A program made the translations under genes and the position numbers. From positions 127,001 to 191,000 of the forward strand of contig NC_060956.1 in assembly GCF_910589235.1 (NCBI RefSeq): 64,000 bases of DNA, given 5' to 3'. The notes below the pieces were generated by a model, which ran no database searches, was not told the DNA's origin, and saw only the letters and a list, made by a program, of their open reading frames with translations. Numbering within the stretch: position 1 is the first letter of the stretch; each line of letters begins with the position of its first letter. Positions 24,248 through 37,800 of the stretch are shown here, one piece after another. The DNA comes from Vespa crabro (Eukaryota; Arthropoda; Insecta; Hymenoptera; Vespidae).

Positions 24248-25511
24248 AGGCAGGAGATAGGAAGGAGTCGAGGTCGCAAAGGCAGCGACGTGGAAACGCA
24301 CGCCGTGGAAAAATGCGAAAATGGGGACATAGAAACGATGTAGTCTCCTTCGCGAGAGAATCACCGTTGACTTCCTTCCTTTACTTTGTTCGATGCTTCG
24401 TGCGTGTACATTATTGCGCCTAGTTATTAATTTTTACGATCTGATTGATCACATCGCATTGACCGCACAAGAGGAGGTCTACTACTTTTGGAGCAAAGCT
24501 TTCTTGTCGCGCGTCCAATCTTTTTTCCTTTCTTTTTTTTACAAGTCGACGCGCACCCATTTCTCCCATTTTCCTTATGAAAGTCGACAGCGAAAGCGAG
24601 ATTTCGTGAATTTCATTTTGAGATATTGCAATCGATTACATGTATACGTAAATAGTTATGATTATTCAAGGATGAGCACGAATAGGTGGAGGAATGGCTA
24701 ATAGAATAAATCGATGTCGTAGTTTTGTTTAGGCACTCCGCTGTGCCTCGATTTGGAAACTTTTTGCGCTCGCACGAGCTGTATTAAAAAGTTTATAGCA
24801 TTGGTATTTTCAGTTCGTGGCGCGAAATAGCGCAACGTTCATCGCAAAAGTTGAACGATGTAGTTTCTAGTCTACGCGGAGTATCTCTCTCTCTCTCTAT
24901 TTAACTTCTAAAATCGCTCTAGTATGCGATTAAGATGGAAAGTTAAACCGTATTTAAAGTAAACGTTCCGATAGTATCTATTATGTCATTTCAACTATAT
25001 CAAAATTCCATGTAGTACAATATTCGAGTACAATAAAATTCGACGAAATAAAATGTGAATATAAATTGAGATAGAAAGTGTAATAGGCGCGAGTATTTTA
25101 CGAGGAGGAGAAAAAAGAGTCAAAATGCGCATGAAAATATATGAACGCGTGAAAAAGTGTCGACGGCCATTACTCTCTCTCTCTCTCTCTCTCTCTTTCT
25201 CGATCAGCGACGAAGTCGTTTGCCATCTAGCGAGGCAAAGTAGAGGGGGAGGCGGGGGGCGGCATTAACAAAGTAGGGCTCTGGCGTAAAAAGGGAGGGA
25301 AGATGGAACAGGTGAAACGATAAAAAATGGGTCAGCCCGTTCTCCGTGCCCCTACTTCTATCAAGTAGCGAGTGCGCGCGTTCGCACTCGTCGACCTCAA
25401 CGGCGGCGACCCTAGCGCCGACCCCAGCGTCGCGATCCCAGCGCCAGCGTTGGCTTACGCGTATCGAGGAATACCGCGTGCTTTTGAGGTAAATTGAGAA
25501 GGAGGGAGGGG

Positions 25512-25598
25512 TGGACGGATGGGTCGATGGATGGATCGATCGATGGATGGATGGATGGTTGATTGGATGGATGGATGGGTCGATGGATGGACGGATAT
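25512..25598. repeat. degenerate (GGAT)n minisatellite
   Basis: About 20 imperfect GGAT/CGAT units over 87 bases. It accounts for the proline, serine, isoleucine and histidine-rich open frames on the minus strand here, which are not genes. A GA tract (25621-25650) and a CA tract (25829-25854) follow. Confidence 0.9.
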
Positions 25599-25828
25599 GG
25601 ATACATAGAGATAGAAAAAAACAGAGAGGGAGAGAGAGAGAGAGAGAGAGAAGGTAGCTTGCGAGAGTGAATGCTCGGCCGAGAGGGGGTGAGTTTGAAG
25701 TTGAGTTGTCGGCGAATGAGGGCACTGAGGCTGGTGGCAGAGGGTGAGGCCAGACAGAGGCTATTGATCCGCTAGGATCCACCTACCAACCCACGTTAGT
25801 GGGATAGGCTCGGTCTGCACCGTCGAGC

Positions 25829-25854
25829 TACACACACACACACACACACACACA
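25829..25854. repeat. (CA)n microsatellite
   Basis: A perfect CA run of about 26 bases. Confidence 0.95.
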
Positions 25855-26499
25855 TAGAAACACTTGCGTACGCGAACGTGTATGGTCTAGCGGTGGGACG
25901 CTGAAAAGTACACGGTGAGATTCTGCTCGCTAAAATTTCTTCCTCTCCCCGTGTATACCTCCAATGGAGCCAGCTCGTTTCAACCTTTCACGTTGGTGCC
26001 TTCGTTGAAAATCGCTTTTTCCACACGTGGAAAAATATTGTTGTCGCGAGAGCTCGATGTTCGACGACGCATGGACAGCTAGCTCGAATCGAGCACGTGC
26101 GTTTCAAACGGTTTTGCCCCTGTTAGATTCTCTCACTCTTTCTCTCATTCTTTCTATCGTACTCTTTCGCGCGCTTATTCGCTCTTCCATCATCGGACTC
26201 GAGAATACACCGATATCGAATCACTGCGATGCGATCGAAGATGGAAAAATCTTTCTACTTGTTCCTTCTCTTTTGTTCTCTTTTAATTGATAAAGGACAT
26301 TCGGTTGGTATTATTCGATATCGAAGAAAGCTTTCTTTTTTGTTTTTCTTTTTTTTTAAATCTAATTATGAGGTCGTCGCGGAAATGCGATGCCGCGGCA
26401 GAAGCGGATGCTTTACATACGTTTTGCTCCGGATAACGAGTCACTTATCAATTTGCCGATAACAGAAATATTGATGGCTCGGTGCATTAATGCGAGGAA

Positions 26500-26501
<2 letters not shown>

Positions 26502-26540
<39 letters not shown>
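26502..26540. repeat. (GA)n microsatellite
   Basis: A GA run of about 39 bases. Confidence 0.95.
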
Positions 26541-26544
<4 letters not shown>

Positions 26545-29500
26545 TCGAGGAGCAAAGGAAAAGCGAACGAGGGTTGTTGGTTGGCGAGCAGTAACTCGAC
26601 GTTTCAACAGCCTCTTCTTCCCCTCGGTCATCCTTCACAGGCCGTTTTGTCTCACCAAAGGACCGTGGAATATTATTTCTGATACAATTCTAAGTGCGCG
26701 CAGGGCTTCCTCCCGATGTCGCTTTGGTATCACCATCGTCCTTCAATCTCTTCCCTCGTTGTCGTCGACGATACTCACCGACGCGGCGCGGCGCGCGTCC
26801 TTTCATCCTCTCCGCTCAATGAGCCGTCAGGCTCCTCCCTCCCTTCTTTTTGCGTTTTGCCCTGGCTTCTCCCTTCGCGAAACATGACGCGGGGCGAGCA
26901 GACTGCCTCTTCTCCTGTTCCTCTCTCATTAATTTTATCTGCACGTTTTATCAGCGGCTAGCGGCATTCGCAGCCTGAAACGCGAATTAATTGCTCGACG
27001 CTACTCGAATTAATCGACGGCGGAATCGCTGGCAAACCGCCACTCGCTGTACTTTACGTCCTACAAACGGAAAGATGGTCGCATCGAGGGGACGACGTTA
27101 CCCGTCGTTCGAGGGAAGCCGGCAAAGAAATATCCACTCTGGCTTATTTTTCTCGACGTTAGTGCTTTGACTTTGGCTTTGGTCCCTCGAATAGCTCGAG
27201 TTTTTCCGATTAACTTTTCGACTAACCGGAGAACGATCCTAAGTCGATTGGCGAGTACATTTTTTACCTGAACCCAATGATTAATCTCCATCGTTATCGG
27301 ACTGAGTTTGACGATAATTTTACCCTAAGGAAGTGATCATTATAGGAAAAGCGAAGAGACATCCCCGTTCGATTTAGGTTCGATCTTAGGTATGATCTCG
27401 TTTCGAGATTTTACGCGTAAACGCGTATTGATCGTAGATACCTACTTTGCCTTGATTCGTTCTGGCAAAGAAAATTAAAATCAATATCGCGAAGGATAAT
27501 ATCGCTAATGGTTTGCCGTGCTAACGGTGTTCGTCGCTCGAAAGGTATATTGATTTCGACAACAATACGAAACTGATCGAAGAAAAGAATATTTGTTGAA
27601 AAGAGTATCCTTGAGCCAAGGTGATCTTGGCGATCACTCGTTTACGGCATTGTTTGCCGTTTTTTTTCTTTTCACCATATGGAGTTTAAGCGCGAAGAAT
27701 GAAAAAGAGAAAAACGAGAAATATGTATTTGCGTGCGAAAGAAAAAATATTTTCTTTCTCTCTCTTTCACGGGCGCACAAAGCCAGGAGGATCCTTTTAA
27801 AGCGAGTCGATATGACCGAAGGACCCGGAAAGAGTCGGACGTCTCTGAAATCGGTTTACGAAGAAGACAAACTTTGAGCCACTCTCTTGGTTCTTGATTA
27901 ACATACGGATTGATAAGTATTTACGGTGCAACAAGACAACTCCCAAAACGGCCGTCCACCGGGCCGTCACCGTTGGCAGGCATATACTCCACGTGTCGCT
28001 AGCCAATATCTCTCGGTCATCGATCATTTTGAGCTTTCTTTTTATCCAACGACTACCATCGCACGAAAGTAGATGACTTCAGATGTCCCGTCGTGGAACG
28101 CGTCGTGCATATTTGTACGATCGGAAGGCCCCTTTTTTAATATTATATCCTCTCCCGGAGGAACACAGAGACGTTTAGGAAGATCATTATATCAAACCTC
28201 ACGTCTTTTCGGCCCTTCTTCCTGTTTTTATTATACTCCTGATACGTTTTCTCTTTACGTTTCGTTGCCCTTCCTTCGGTAGAAATTCGGCTCGTTTAGA
28301 CACGTACGCGCGACTGATTTATGCGATGCCATAGGAAATTTATGAGTAGTAACGTAAGTAGCTATATGACTATGAGGACTAGGAGGAAAAAGAGGAACGG
28401 CTTTTGATTGAAGATGGAGCCGCCGCAAAAGTACTAACGTTCATGCGAAGTGACCCTTTCGAAATGTTTTTCAAGTTAGTGGAGCGCTTAAAAGCATCAC
28501 CAAATTATGATTCGATAGGTGGACCTGAAATTGCATCGCAAATACATCGAAACTTCATCGAATATTCGCAGTGCCCCGAAGATACGACAACAACGTCCCC
28601 CGATCGTTTCGTTCGCCATTGCCGCTCCTCATGTCGCGAAATCAAGGACTTTCGCTTGTTTCATCTCCAATACTTATAGTCGCATCTCGATAAACGATCT
28701 CGATAAACGAGCTCGATATTCTCCCTCACGGACGAGGATTCAGGAAGAAGAGATGGGTCGAGCGCGATCAATGAGTCGAGAGGAAAGCGTAAGTCCAAAG
28801 GAAAAACAACAATGAGCCTAGCCATTATGAGAGAGAGAGAGAGAGAGAGAGAGGAGTTATTCGAAGAGTATTCTTGAAGGGAAGAGGCACGTCTTTGAAG
28901 TAGCTCGATGAATTTGTTTTTATCCTATCCCTTTTTATATCGGTCGATCACTTCCTCCTCGACAAACTTCAAAGCCGATAATCGCCGTTCGAGGGCGATT
29001 TTACAACGTTACGATAATTAAAGATTTCTGTCGAATACTCTCGCTAGTCGCTTTGGTCTTTTGCGAGCGAACAGGTCGGTCTCTTTAAGTCGATCGTTTA
29101 GAAAGGAACAGAACGGTTGTTCAAGACGGAATTGATCGTCGGCATAACAACGAGAGGTTTGGCATAGAACGACGAAAAGCAGCGATGCCTTTGACGAGCG
29201 TTTCGGTTACTAAGCTTCTGGATTTTCCACCTCGGTCTTGCTCGTTCGTAGTAATGTTTACATTGAAGTACGCACCGCTTTGCGCAGGGCTTTGCACTAC
29301 GCTCGTGAACGCAGTGTGAACACAATTCAACAATTTACGGTTGATTCGGCCGGCATTGTCAAAGGGTATTCGCATGCGTCGCATGCCAATGCCCTTTTAT
29401 CGTAGACGAAAGCAGATAAACGCCAAACAAATAAAGCAAAACTCGATGCAGAGAAGATTGCGTTAATCGGCATTGTCCAGCTCGCAGGGATTTGTACGTT

Positions 29501-29579
29501 CGAGTATATACCAGTTTCGTGTTAGCTATCCATTCAATCAAGATTACGTTGCACGTTTCGTGCGTGCGCTAGACTTTGT

Positions 29580-29588
29580 TTCTCTCTC

Positions 29589-29650
<62 letters not shown>

Positions 29651-29659
29651 TCTCTCTCT
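29580..29659. repeat. long (CT)n microsatellite with two TATC interruptions
   Basis: An 80-base CT tract, the longest GA/CT array in the window, interrupted twice by TATC. It generates the serine-leucine and arginine-glutamate open frames on both strands. Confidence 0.95.
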
Positions 29660-30752
29660 GTCGATGTAACACAAGTACCGTGATCGGCGCTGCCCGTTCT
29701 CTCCCTGATCCCGAATGGATTTTCGCAAAATCCATTTTCGAAACAAGTACGATTTCGGACACGTGATCGTCCTTGACTTTGGTCATAATGCTTTCGGCAG
29801 TCACCAAGTAAGTTTGACTCTTCGGTCTCTTCTTTACTTTCGTAACGAACATACTTTTTGTATGACATTTGCCGTATACGGCACGTATACGCGCTGGTAT
29901 TATTAAGATTCGCGTCCACGAGCGCGCTTACGTTCGACCTAAGCCCCACCCCTTCGGCTTCGAGGTCGGTCTAGATTGAATTGGGGGTTAACCGAGGGAA
30001 GGAATCGCACGATTGGTAAAAAGAAAAAGCTCCGTTTCCTCCCCTTCTTCCTCTATATTTTTCTTTTAACCTAGCAAAGATTTACGTAGCGTCCTACGTG
30101 CGACGCTGCTGCGCTATGCTCGTAGCAGGAAATGCGCCTCGAGTTTCCGCCCTCACTCGTCCTTCCTCGTTTTCTCCCATTTTTCATTCCCTTTTTTCGT
30201 TTCGCATCGACGTTCCGTAGCATATATATCTTTCGACGCGAAACTTCTTAGAATAAGGTTTCGTCGAATAATCGGATCACAGTTTTGTACATCTTATCGT
30301 AGATAAATTTTTTGTCATCTAATCTAAACGATGATATAAGAAAAATTTGAAGGAAAAAACAACGACGAAAGTGTTATCTCGAGTTACTTTTATCTACACC
30401 GTTTGACCGTTCGGAGCATCATTTTCGGAGATCGCTAAATGTAGACGGGCATATTATACATTTCCATATCCTCGTTTTACGGTATCTCCCTTTCTCTCGC
30501 TCTCTTATTTTACATGCAGGTGCGTACGGGCAACCTGTTGCCGCGCAATTTTTATGAAGGGTTCCGCCGACTAGGAACGCCACGGAAGTATGCACGTTCC
30601 ATAAAATATCCTCTTGCCCGTCGGTATCGTGGACGCGTCTTATTACGATCCCAGTGCGCAGTTACACATTTTTCACAGGATCAACGTCTTTGTAATTTCT
30701 CTTAATTCATTATCATTCGTGTGAACTTCGATTCTTACGATTTTTTTGTTTG

Positions 30753-30779
30753 TTTTTTTTTTTTTTTTTTTTTTTTTTT
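30753..30779. repeat. poly(T) run of 27 bases
   Basis: An uninterrupted T run preceded by shorter T blocks. Confidence 0.95.
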
Positions 30780-33700
30780 ATATTTAACCACGTTCCTTCT
30801 CCAGATCGTTTGACCGTTCGTTCTGTCAAAGGGACCATTTTATCTTAACCGACGGCCGACGTTAGATTGCACAACGAAATGTCCTTTAACGACGTTTGCA
30901 ATTGCCTATGATCGATTATGCTTTCGTATCGCGCATGGAAAGCCAAGCGAGTATGGAAGGAAAACGTAGGTGTCGTTATAATAATAGGATATATAGGTCA
31001 GGTCGAGGCCGGCCGGAAAAGGCATATCCTCGGTGGACGACTTTGAGGATATGTCAGTCAAATGGTAGAGCATCCCTTTCGAGAATCTTCATTGTATCCT
31101 ACCTATGACCTCGATTACGTTTAAGAAATCCCTATGTGAATATCTTATCGTCTAGCAGAAAAACTTGATTAAGCGCCGTTTCGATAGCCGTTCAACTTAT
31201 TTCGATAGATTTTTCGTCTCTCCTCTATGTCCTCCGATATAGGATATAGAAGAAATCTTTTATTCGTGCGAAATAATAATTTGTTTCCTTTCAACGTCGT
31301 AAAAGCTACCGAAATGGCCTGTTTTCTCTAAAATACGTAGACACATAGATATGAGTCAGTAAGCGGGATAAAATCCTCAAGTGTCACGTTTTACTGTCGC
31401 TAACGCCTTTACGTCGGCCACCCTTTATACTTCTTTGCCATAGGACAGAGGGAAGAAAGAGGGATAGTATTATATTTCACGGGTATTGCGATCCGGTGCG
31501 TATCAGCGTCTGGGTTGCGATAAACTATTTTTTCCTACTTTTTCCTTTTGCTTCTTTGCGAATGTCAACGTTCTCTCTCTCTCTCTCTCTCCCTCTCTCT
31601 CCGTTCAACTTGTCTCCGTTTTTGCTTTACGCTTTGCTTTACGCTTTGCTCGAGTTTATTTTATCTTTGTTTCTTCGTCACATTGCGTATATTAAAATTT
31701 TGTGATCGCGAAAAAAAATGAAATTTTAATGATGTTACGGTTACATAGAAAATAAAGCAACGAAACGACGGATGTCTCTGCTTTTTAAATGTAGAACTTT
31801 TATCTCAACTTCGTTGCTCTCCTCAACGACCAGCGTACCAGGTTCGCTTTGTGACTGCGAATTTTTTGACGATAAATTTCGTTGGCGCATACGCCTATTT
31901 TCATATTTATTCTCCTCCTTCTTCTTGACGTTTAGTCGACGGAAGAGAGAAAATCGATGAAGTTTGGGAAAAGAAAAAATAACGTTAGAGAGGAATTTCC
32001 TCAAGCAAATTTCCAATTTCTTCGTACGAGTTACAACAGAGTTACTCTTCTCTTTCTCTCTTTCCTTTTGGTTTGTCGTATGATAGACGAATGATAAACG
32101 AAACGGTGCGGCGCGCCGATGAGACGATTCGATCGCTAATTCCTTCCGAGTCGAGGAGTTCTGGCAAGACCCAATTCAGTCGATCCATTGAACTTGTTCT
32201 CAGCACCCACCGTCGCTTCTCTCCCTCCCTCGAACATCCTTCTTCCCTCCCGTCTCGATCTCCTCCTATTGACGATGGAACGCGGCGATGGCATCCGTTT
32301 TCTATGGAACGAGGAGGTGTAAAAGAGTAAGAGCTAGACGGGAGGATAACGAGAGGAATAGGAAGGTGCGAGGACGACAAAGAGGCCGACACAATGACTG
32401 GTCTTTTCTCCGCTAGGTTTGAATATATCGACGCCTCGTGGAGGGGCATGAATTGGTAATAGAGGATGTCGAGTCTGCTCTCTCTCTCTCTCTTTCCCTC
32501 TCTCTCTTCCTCTTCACTTCGTGCGCTCTTATTTTCCAAGAGGTCGAGCTGACTCCTATCTTCACACAATTTGTGTCCCCCTCCTCCTACTCCAGTAGCA
32601 CCTTCTCCGATTCTACGGCACCTTTGGAGACCATTTTCTCACGACCTCTTTCTCTCTCTCTCTCTCCGTCTCTCTTTTTTCTCGTCTTTTCTCTTCTCTT
32701 CTATGCTCATCTCTCGTTCTCGTAAAGAGTCGTCGCCGTGTGAATCGTGTCTGGCCCTGTCTCTCTTTTAATCGATCCGCCAGAATTCAAAGAGTAACGC
32801 CCGTCAGAACTTATGGAAACGAAACGCGATAACAGCACATACCTTTTTCACGTTAAACGTTAATTAAGCAAATTGACTCCGTGTGTTCCAACCGTCACGA
32901 GAGAGAGAGAGAGAGAGAGAGAAGGAACGTGGTTCAGTCGAGACAAAACGTCGATTGAAAATTATCGGAAAGCCGTTAATAATTGGGGAAGATGTCTTTT
33001 ATCGAGAGCTTGACGAGAGGCGATAACGAAAAGTTCTCGACGCCGACTGTTTTCACGACGGTGAAAGACGATCGAAGAATTCTGAAACAGCCCTTCCTCA
33101 TCCTCTCGAGTCGAATCGAATAATCTGTAAACACTGTCGACTCAAGGGTGGTCGCTTGAGATGCCTAATTCCGATCTCAGGAAGGTACTCACCATCCAAG
33201 AAGCTTTCTATTATGGTAACATCGATCTGGTGCTTTTATCCAAGAATTTTAACAAGATATGGAAAATGAAATGTATGCACGGTGATCTTTTAAAAAAGCC
33301 AGCTGTTCCTTTACTCTTATCGATTAATCGAAATACTTTTCCTTTCTATCTGTAGTATTTCGTTTCCCGATTCTCTTTTTATTCCCGTTACTTAGCCTTA
33401 ATTCTAAAAGTATTCGCATTCGAGATAGATGAAATGAACGTCCTTCTTTCCCTTCGAATCTTTCGCAGGAATAGGAAAAGTCTTAAAAGTAATAGCGAAC
33501 GAGGGAAAGAAGAGACGACGATGGAGGGTCCGATAAGAAACAGCAATTTCATACGTGATATTTGGAATGGTCCCCTCTAATGCTAAACCTCTTTCGAAAC
33601 TCTATCGATAAACTGTCCTTCCGTTAATGGGCTTGTGCTATTTATAATGCACTTCTTACGACGAGTACATAAGTCAGTGGTCAATGGTGCTTGTCGAATT

Positions 33701-34130
33701 TTTCGAGTGGGAATCTCGATTGATAAATGAGCAAAGGGAAAAGCCAGGCTTTTGATAATAATCGAAAACTCAACGATCTATATTCGAATTGTTTCTCGAG
33801 CGAGATGGAGAACGTGCGCGTTTTATCTCTGGAAAATACAAAAGTGAACATTCAGAAACTACTTCTCGTTCAATCGAAATATCGTTGTGCCTGTTGAGTG
33901 GAACGCTTCTTTCGTAGCGTCTCTTCAAATATTTTCATTGTTAAAACTTTGTTTTCCACCTAGGATTCTCGGTAAATATACCGCCACCCTAGAGAAAATA
34001 TACTCGCTACGTACATGAATATCTATACATATATACATGGAAAAAGATCGAGACGGAAACTTTTCCACCGTCGGGAAATTATTCGTGCTGGAACATCTTT
34101 TTGCGCTTTCCCCTTTATTCTTATCCCTTT

Positions 34131-34163
<33 letters not shown>

Positions 34164-34261
34164 GCTCTGCTTCCGCGTCCTTTTATCGCAGCGTATAAAC
34201 ATATGACATAAATATTCTAGTATCAGAGAGTCGAATTTTCAGAGAATTTCGAGCAGGAAAC

Positions 34262-34760
34262 GTGCTTGGGCGGACCGTGCCTCGGTTGCCGCGCCGTGTA
34301 CGGAGTGGCGCACGCATGCACACACACACAGAGAGAGAGAGAGAGGATTTTGTAGGTACGCATAAGGTTTTCCCGCGCGCGCGAAACAGCTCGTTACGGA
34401 TCGAAGCCATTGGCGGATCGAAGTTAGCGCGGGAGGCCGTCGGCCCTCGTGACCGCGAGGAGCCGAAGAGGGTCGTGGTGGGGTAGAGGCAACGGGGTCG
34501 CTGCTCGGTGGATGTTTCCAAGTGGGGGTATTGCGCAGCTAGACGGCGGGAAGGTCGGCGGCGCAGTAGTGACGGCTGTAGTACGCGCTGCGCCGACTGT
34601 ACTATAGTGTCTACTTACTCGATTCTACGCGGCCACGCCGCGCCGACTGAAAGCAAGAGAGAGAGAGAAATACTACTACTACGTAGTATTCGAGAGAGCG
34701 TAGTGCCCCGCAGAGTTGCGTCCATTGATCTCCCGGACGCTCTTCCTCTCTTACCCCTCC
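34262..34760. promoter_or_regulatory. CpG-dense, GC-rich block, possible promoter or 5' UTR
   Basis: This block is visibly richer in GC and CpG than its surroundings (for example GCGCGGGAGGCCGTCGGCC near 34.43 kb). It carries CA/GA repeats at 34318-34346 and is bracketed by CT tracts at 34137-34163 and 34815-34853. There is no long reliable coding frame. It may be the promoter or first noncoding exon of a gene whose coding part lies elsewhere. This is inference from composition only. Confidence 0.3.
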
Positions 34761-34812
34761 CACCTTGTTCGCCCGGACGACGCCTTCCTCTTTATCTCTC
34801 TTTACCGGTCCT

Positions 34813-34814
<2 letters not shown>

Positions 34815-34853
<39 letters not shown>
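34815..34853. repeat. (CT)n microsatellite
   Basis: A perfect CT run of about 39 bases. Confidence 0.95.
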
Positions 34854-34857
<4 letters not shown>

Positions 34858-37573
34858 CGCGCGAGCGACATCAACCCTTGCCACCGTTGTACCATCCGTT
34901 CTGCGACTCCTCTCTCTCCCTCTCTGCTCGTCGCACACGATTCTAGTTTACATATTCGCCCTTTCTTCTCTTTTATGCTTTCGATCGTTAACAAAAATAA
35001 TATCTTTTCGTCGTTTTCTCTAATACGATAGATTTGACATTTTTACAAGAGCCTTTCGTCGTCATTCGGATCGAGAAGAGTGGTCGACGACGCAGCGTCT
35101 CAATGTTGCACGCTTTCGTACGAATCGAAAAAAGCAGACGTTATCGAGTTCATCGATCCTTTTTGTTTCCTTCTCACCGCATAGTTCGTCGATCTCTCTC
35201 GAGCGTTCGTTAGATTCGTTTCTTCTCGTTGGCAAGAACGGTAGCGCCACCATTGCCCCTCCTTATCCGCCTCCTTTTCTTCCTTGCGCGTTCTTCGTCT
35301 TTCTGATCTCTCCCCCCCCCCCCACACCCTGCCTTCCTATTCTCGCGTACGTCTCAGAACCCTCGCAGCGTGCTCCTTCTCTCTGGCGAACATCCTCCCC
35401 GCCTTCCATCCTCTGCCATCGGCGCAAGGAACATTGATGCTTCCTCGTAGTTCGATGATAGATGCCTCGAGGTCGAATCAGGCCGAGTCGGCCGAACAAC
35501 GAGTCGCAGCATACTCGCAACGACCGAAGGTTATCTCGATAAAACTTGTCGCGTCCCATGACACATGAGGAAAACATTTTCTACTCTCATATTTTCTCTC
35601 CAAGCTGTAGCCGTTCGAAGTAACGTCGAACGGTCTCTGGATCGAATCGTAAATTCCTTCTTTCTCCTATTCGTTTGCAAATATGTACATCGTATTCGAT
35701 ATTTTTAAAAGGAAGTTAGATATTAAATCGCTCGGATTTCACGCTCGGACATGAGTAAGAAAGACGAAAAAGGAAATGTGACGAGATATTTAACTGCTAC
35801 GACGGTCGAAACAAATGACGTCGAGTTTTTCCTGTAAATCGCGCAGTGGCTTCTCTTCATTAACGAAATAATAAATTAAGCGAGCCTTAAGAGCTCCTTT
35901 TATGAGGGTGGTGTCCTTCACGCGGCCGCGGCGATTCGAGTAGCGGCGACGCGAACGAGTGAAACTTTTTAATTACCCCTTCTCTACGGTCGAGCAAAAG
36001 CACTTACGACAAATCTGCGCGGTAGGAACTATGGAAATGGATTAACTTGAAGACTTCGTCCGATGAAAGGACTTAATTAGCGTTAAGACCGCGCGTATAT
36101 CTCTTTGCGAAATCCCATCGACCGCGTTTATGTCTCTTTCGCGAGAGAAAATGTATCGATTATTTTTGACGAGAGAACGCAGTTGGTCAAATAGCCTGTG
36201 AATTCCAGTACAAATTATTCGTCTTCTAGCCTGACGAATAATAAATTTTGATATACGCGCCATCGAGGCAAGAACATATTCTTCTCGCCGTTCGCGTTCC
36301 CGTTCCATACGCGTATATCCATTACGCATTTCTCCGTGTAATGTGTACACCGAAACCGAAGTTTCATCGGGGAAAGTAGCACGGCCGTGTTTACAAACAG
36401 AGACAGACAGATCGGGCGACGACGATGCTGCCGATGCGACGCCATGATGAAGGGGCGAACGAAAAAGGCCGATGGCCTGCGTACAGCCGCATTCGTTATC
36501 GCCCCCTTCTTCGGTAGAACGGTTTAGGTGCACTTAAATACTCCCTATATAATGTTAGATCGGAATATCGGTATAATTCGACTAAACTATTAATTCCTTT
36601 TATTTTTGTTCGCGTCACTCCCTACCGTCCCCACTGTCCCGAAACGTTTTGACGATTTCCTCTGAATATTCAGGAAAATAAAATGAAAGCGGAAACGATA
36701 GGATTAATAAAAGGAAGGATCGTTATCGGTATGTTTGTCCAGGTATACATCATTTCCTGGCCGAGTCCTCCTACGTGGATCGTTCATATTTTTTCAAAGC
36801 GGATACGCGAGTTCCTTACTTTTTTTTCAGACAAAAATAATAGAGGAAGACTAGGGGAAGACCGAGAGGGGCGAGCAACGATAAATCGAAGCTTTTCCCG
36901 GGCAGCTTGAAATTCAACGATATTTATGACGGTTTTACGTTTGGCTTACGACCCCATGAAACTTGGAGAGTTCGTACGCGTATGATCATTTGCGTTTACA
37001 TTATTAGGGTTGTTTTCATAAATCGTCTCGCCATTTACGAGAAAACTTTAAACGCAAATTCGTTGAGTGTGGTGTCTTCTGCATCTTTCTCTCCTCGAAA
37101 CAAGGTCTTTGGATGGACTCGGGCGTCGTGCGTGCCCGTTAATTAGTTTCAGCCGCTTTCAGAGCCATACCTATTACACTTTCAAATTTCCGGCCCAAGT
37201 TAAGTACTCCGAGAGGAAGAGAGAGAGAAAGAGTCACTTTCAACGTCTTACGTCTCTCCCGAGGCGACTTAACTTTTTCGAGGCGAAATTACGAGTAAGC
37301 GACTATTCGACTTGGCATCGCTCGATAGGATTCACTCGCAGCTCGTTAAAATCCTGTTTCGCGTGGTTGCCGCGATTATTAGCGATAGGAAGAGAGAGAG
37401 AGAGAGAGATTTCACATCGGAGACTTGCCTGTGGGAAAAGAAAATACTCGTAGAGAAGGATAGTCTTCACCTCCCCTCCAGCGCGACCCTTCCATTTAGG
37501 TCCAGGGATGTAGACACCTTGTGGAGTCTGCAGGGGCTTCGAAAGGTTGGAGGGAGAGTTTGCGAGCGGTAGA

Positions 37574-37601
37574 CAGAGGGAGGGAGGGAGGGAGGGAGGG
37601 A
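37574..37601. repeat. (GGGA)n microsatellite
   Basis: About seven GGGA units. Runs of G triplets at this spacing could form a G-quadruplex on the plus strand. Confidence 0.9.
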
Positions 37602-37753
37602 TGGAGAAGGAGATGAAAAACCGTCTGCGCGCGAGGGTTCCAGGGCGTTCACCCAAGGGTGGGTCCAGCTCCAGACACAACACTCTCATCCCCTTTTTAC
37701 TGGGCTGGCATACTACCCCTCTCGTCTTCCGTCTCCTCTCCGTCTGCTCGTTT

Positions 37754-37797
<44 letters not shown>
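37754..37797. repeat. (CT)n microsatellite
   Basis: A perfect CT run of about 44 bases. Confidence 0.95.

Positions 37798-37800
<3 letters not shown>

Larger units (their letters stand above)
17457..25170. other. gene-poor stretch
   Basis: No supported gene. Notable contents are a TGACGTCA site at 18121-18128 next to a GA-rich tract (18182-18212), a coding-like 66-codon frame on the minus strand at 18783-18983 followed by a minus-strand AATAAA near 18560, a TG tract at 20928-20945, a long TTTTTC polypyrimidine run ending in CAG at 21237-21288, and a GA tract at 24209-24245. The 20.6-21.1 kb and 22.9-24.0 kb stretches show nothing I can name. Confidence 0.5.
25855..34136. other. gene-poor stretch
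   Basis: No supported gene. It includes GA tracts at 26502-26540, 28831-28852 and 32899-32922, an 80-base CT tract at 29580-29659, a 27-base T run at 30753-30779, CT tracts at 31573-31602 and 32477-32515, a small inverted repeat at 31023-31053, an exon-like frame at 28383-28679 (plus strand) and a consensus minus-strand donor near 33187-33193. The T run could be the tail of an old retroposed sequence on the minus strand, but no body is recognisable. Confidence 0.5.

Noticed and set aside
25204..25782. 192-codon minus-strand frame rich in serine, isoleucine, histidine and proline
   Set aside because: It is produced by the GGAT minisatellite and GA tract.
29534..29949. Overlapping frames rich in Arg-Glu or Ser-Leu on both strands
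   Set aside because: They are encoded by the 80-base CT/GA microsatellite.
31023..31053. 9-pair inverted repeat
   Set aside because: Arms of this length with a 13-base loop are expected by chance several times in 64 kb.
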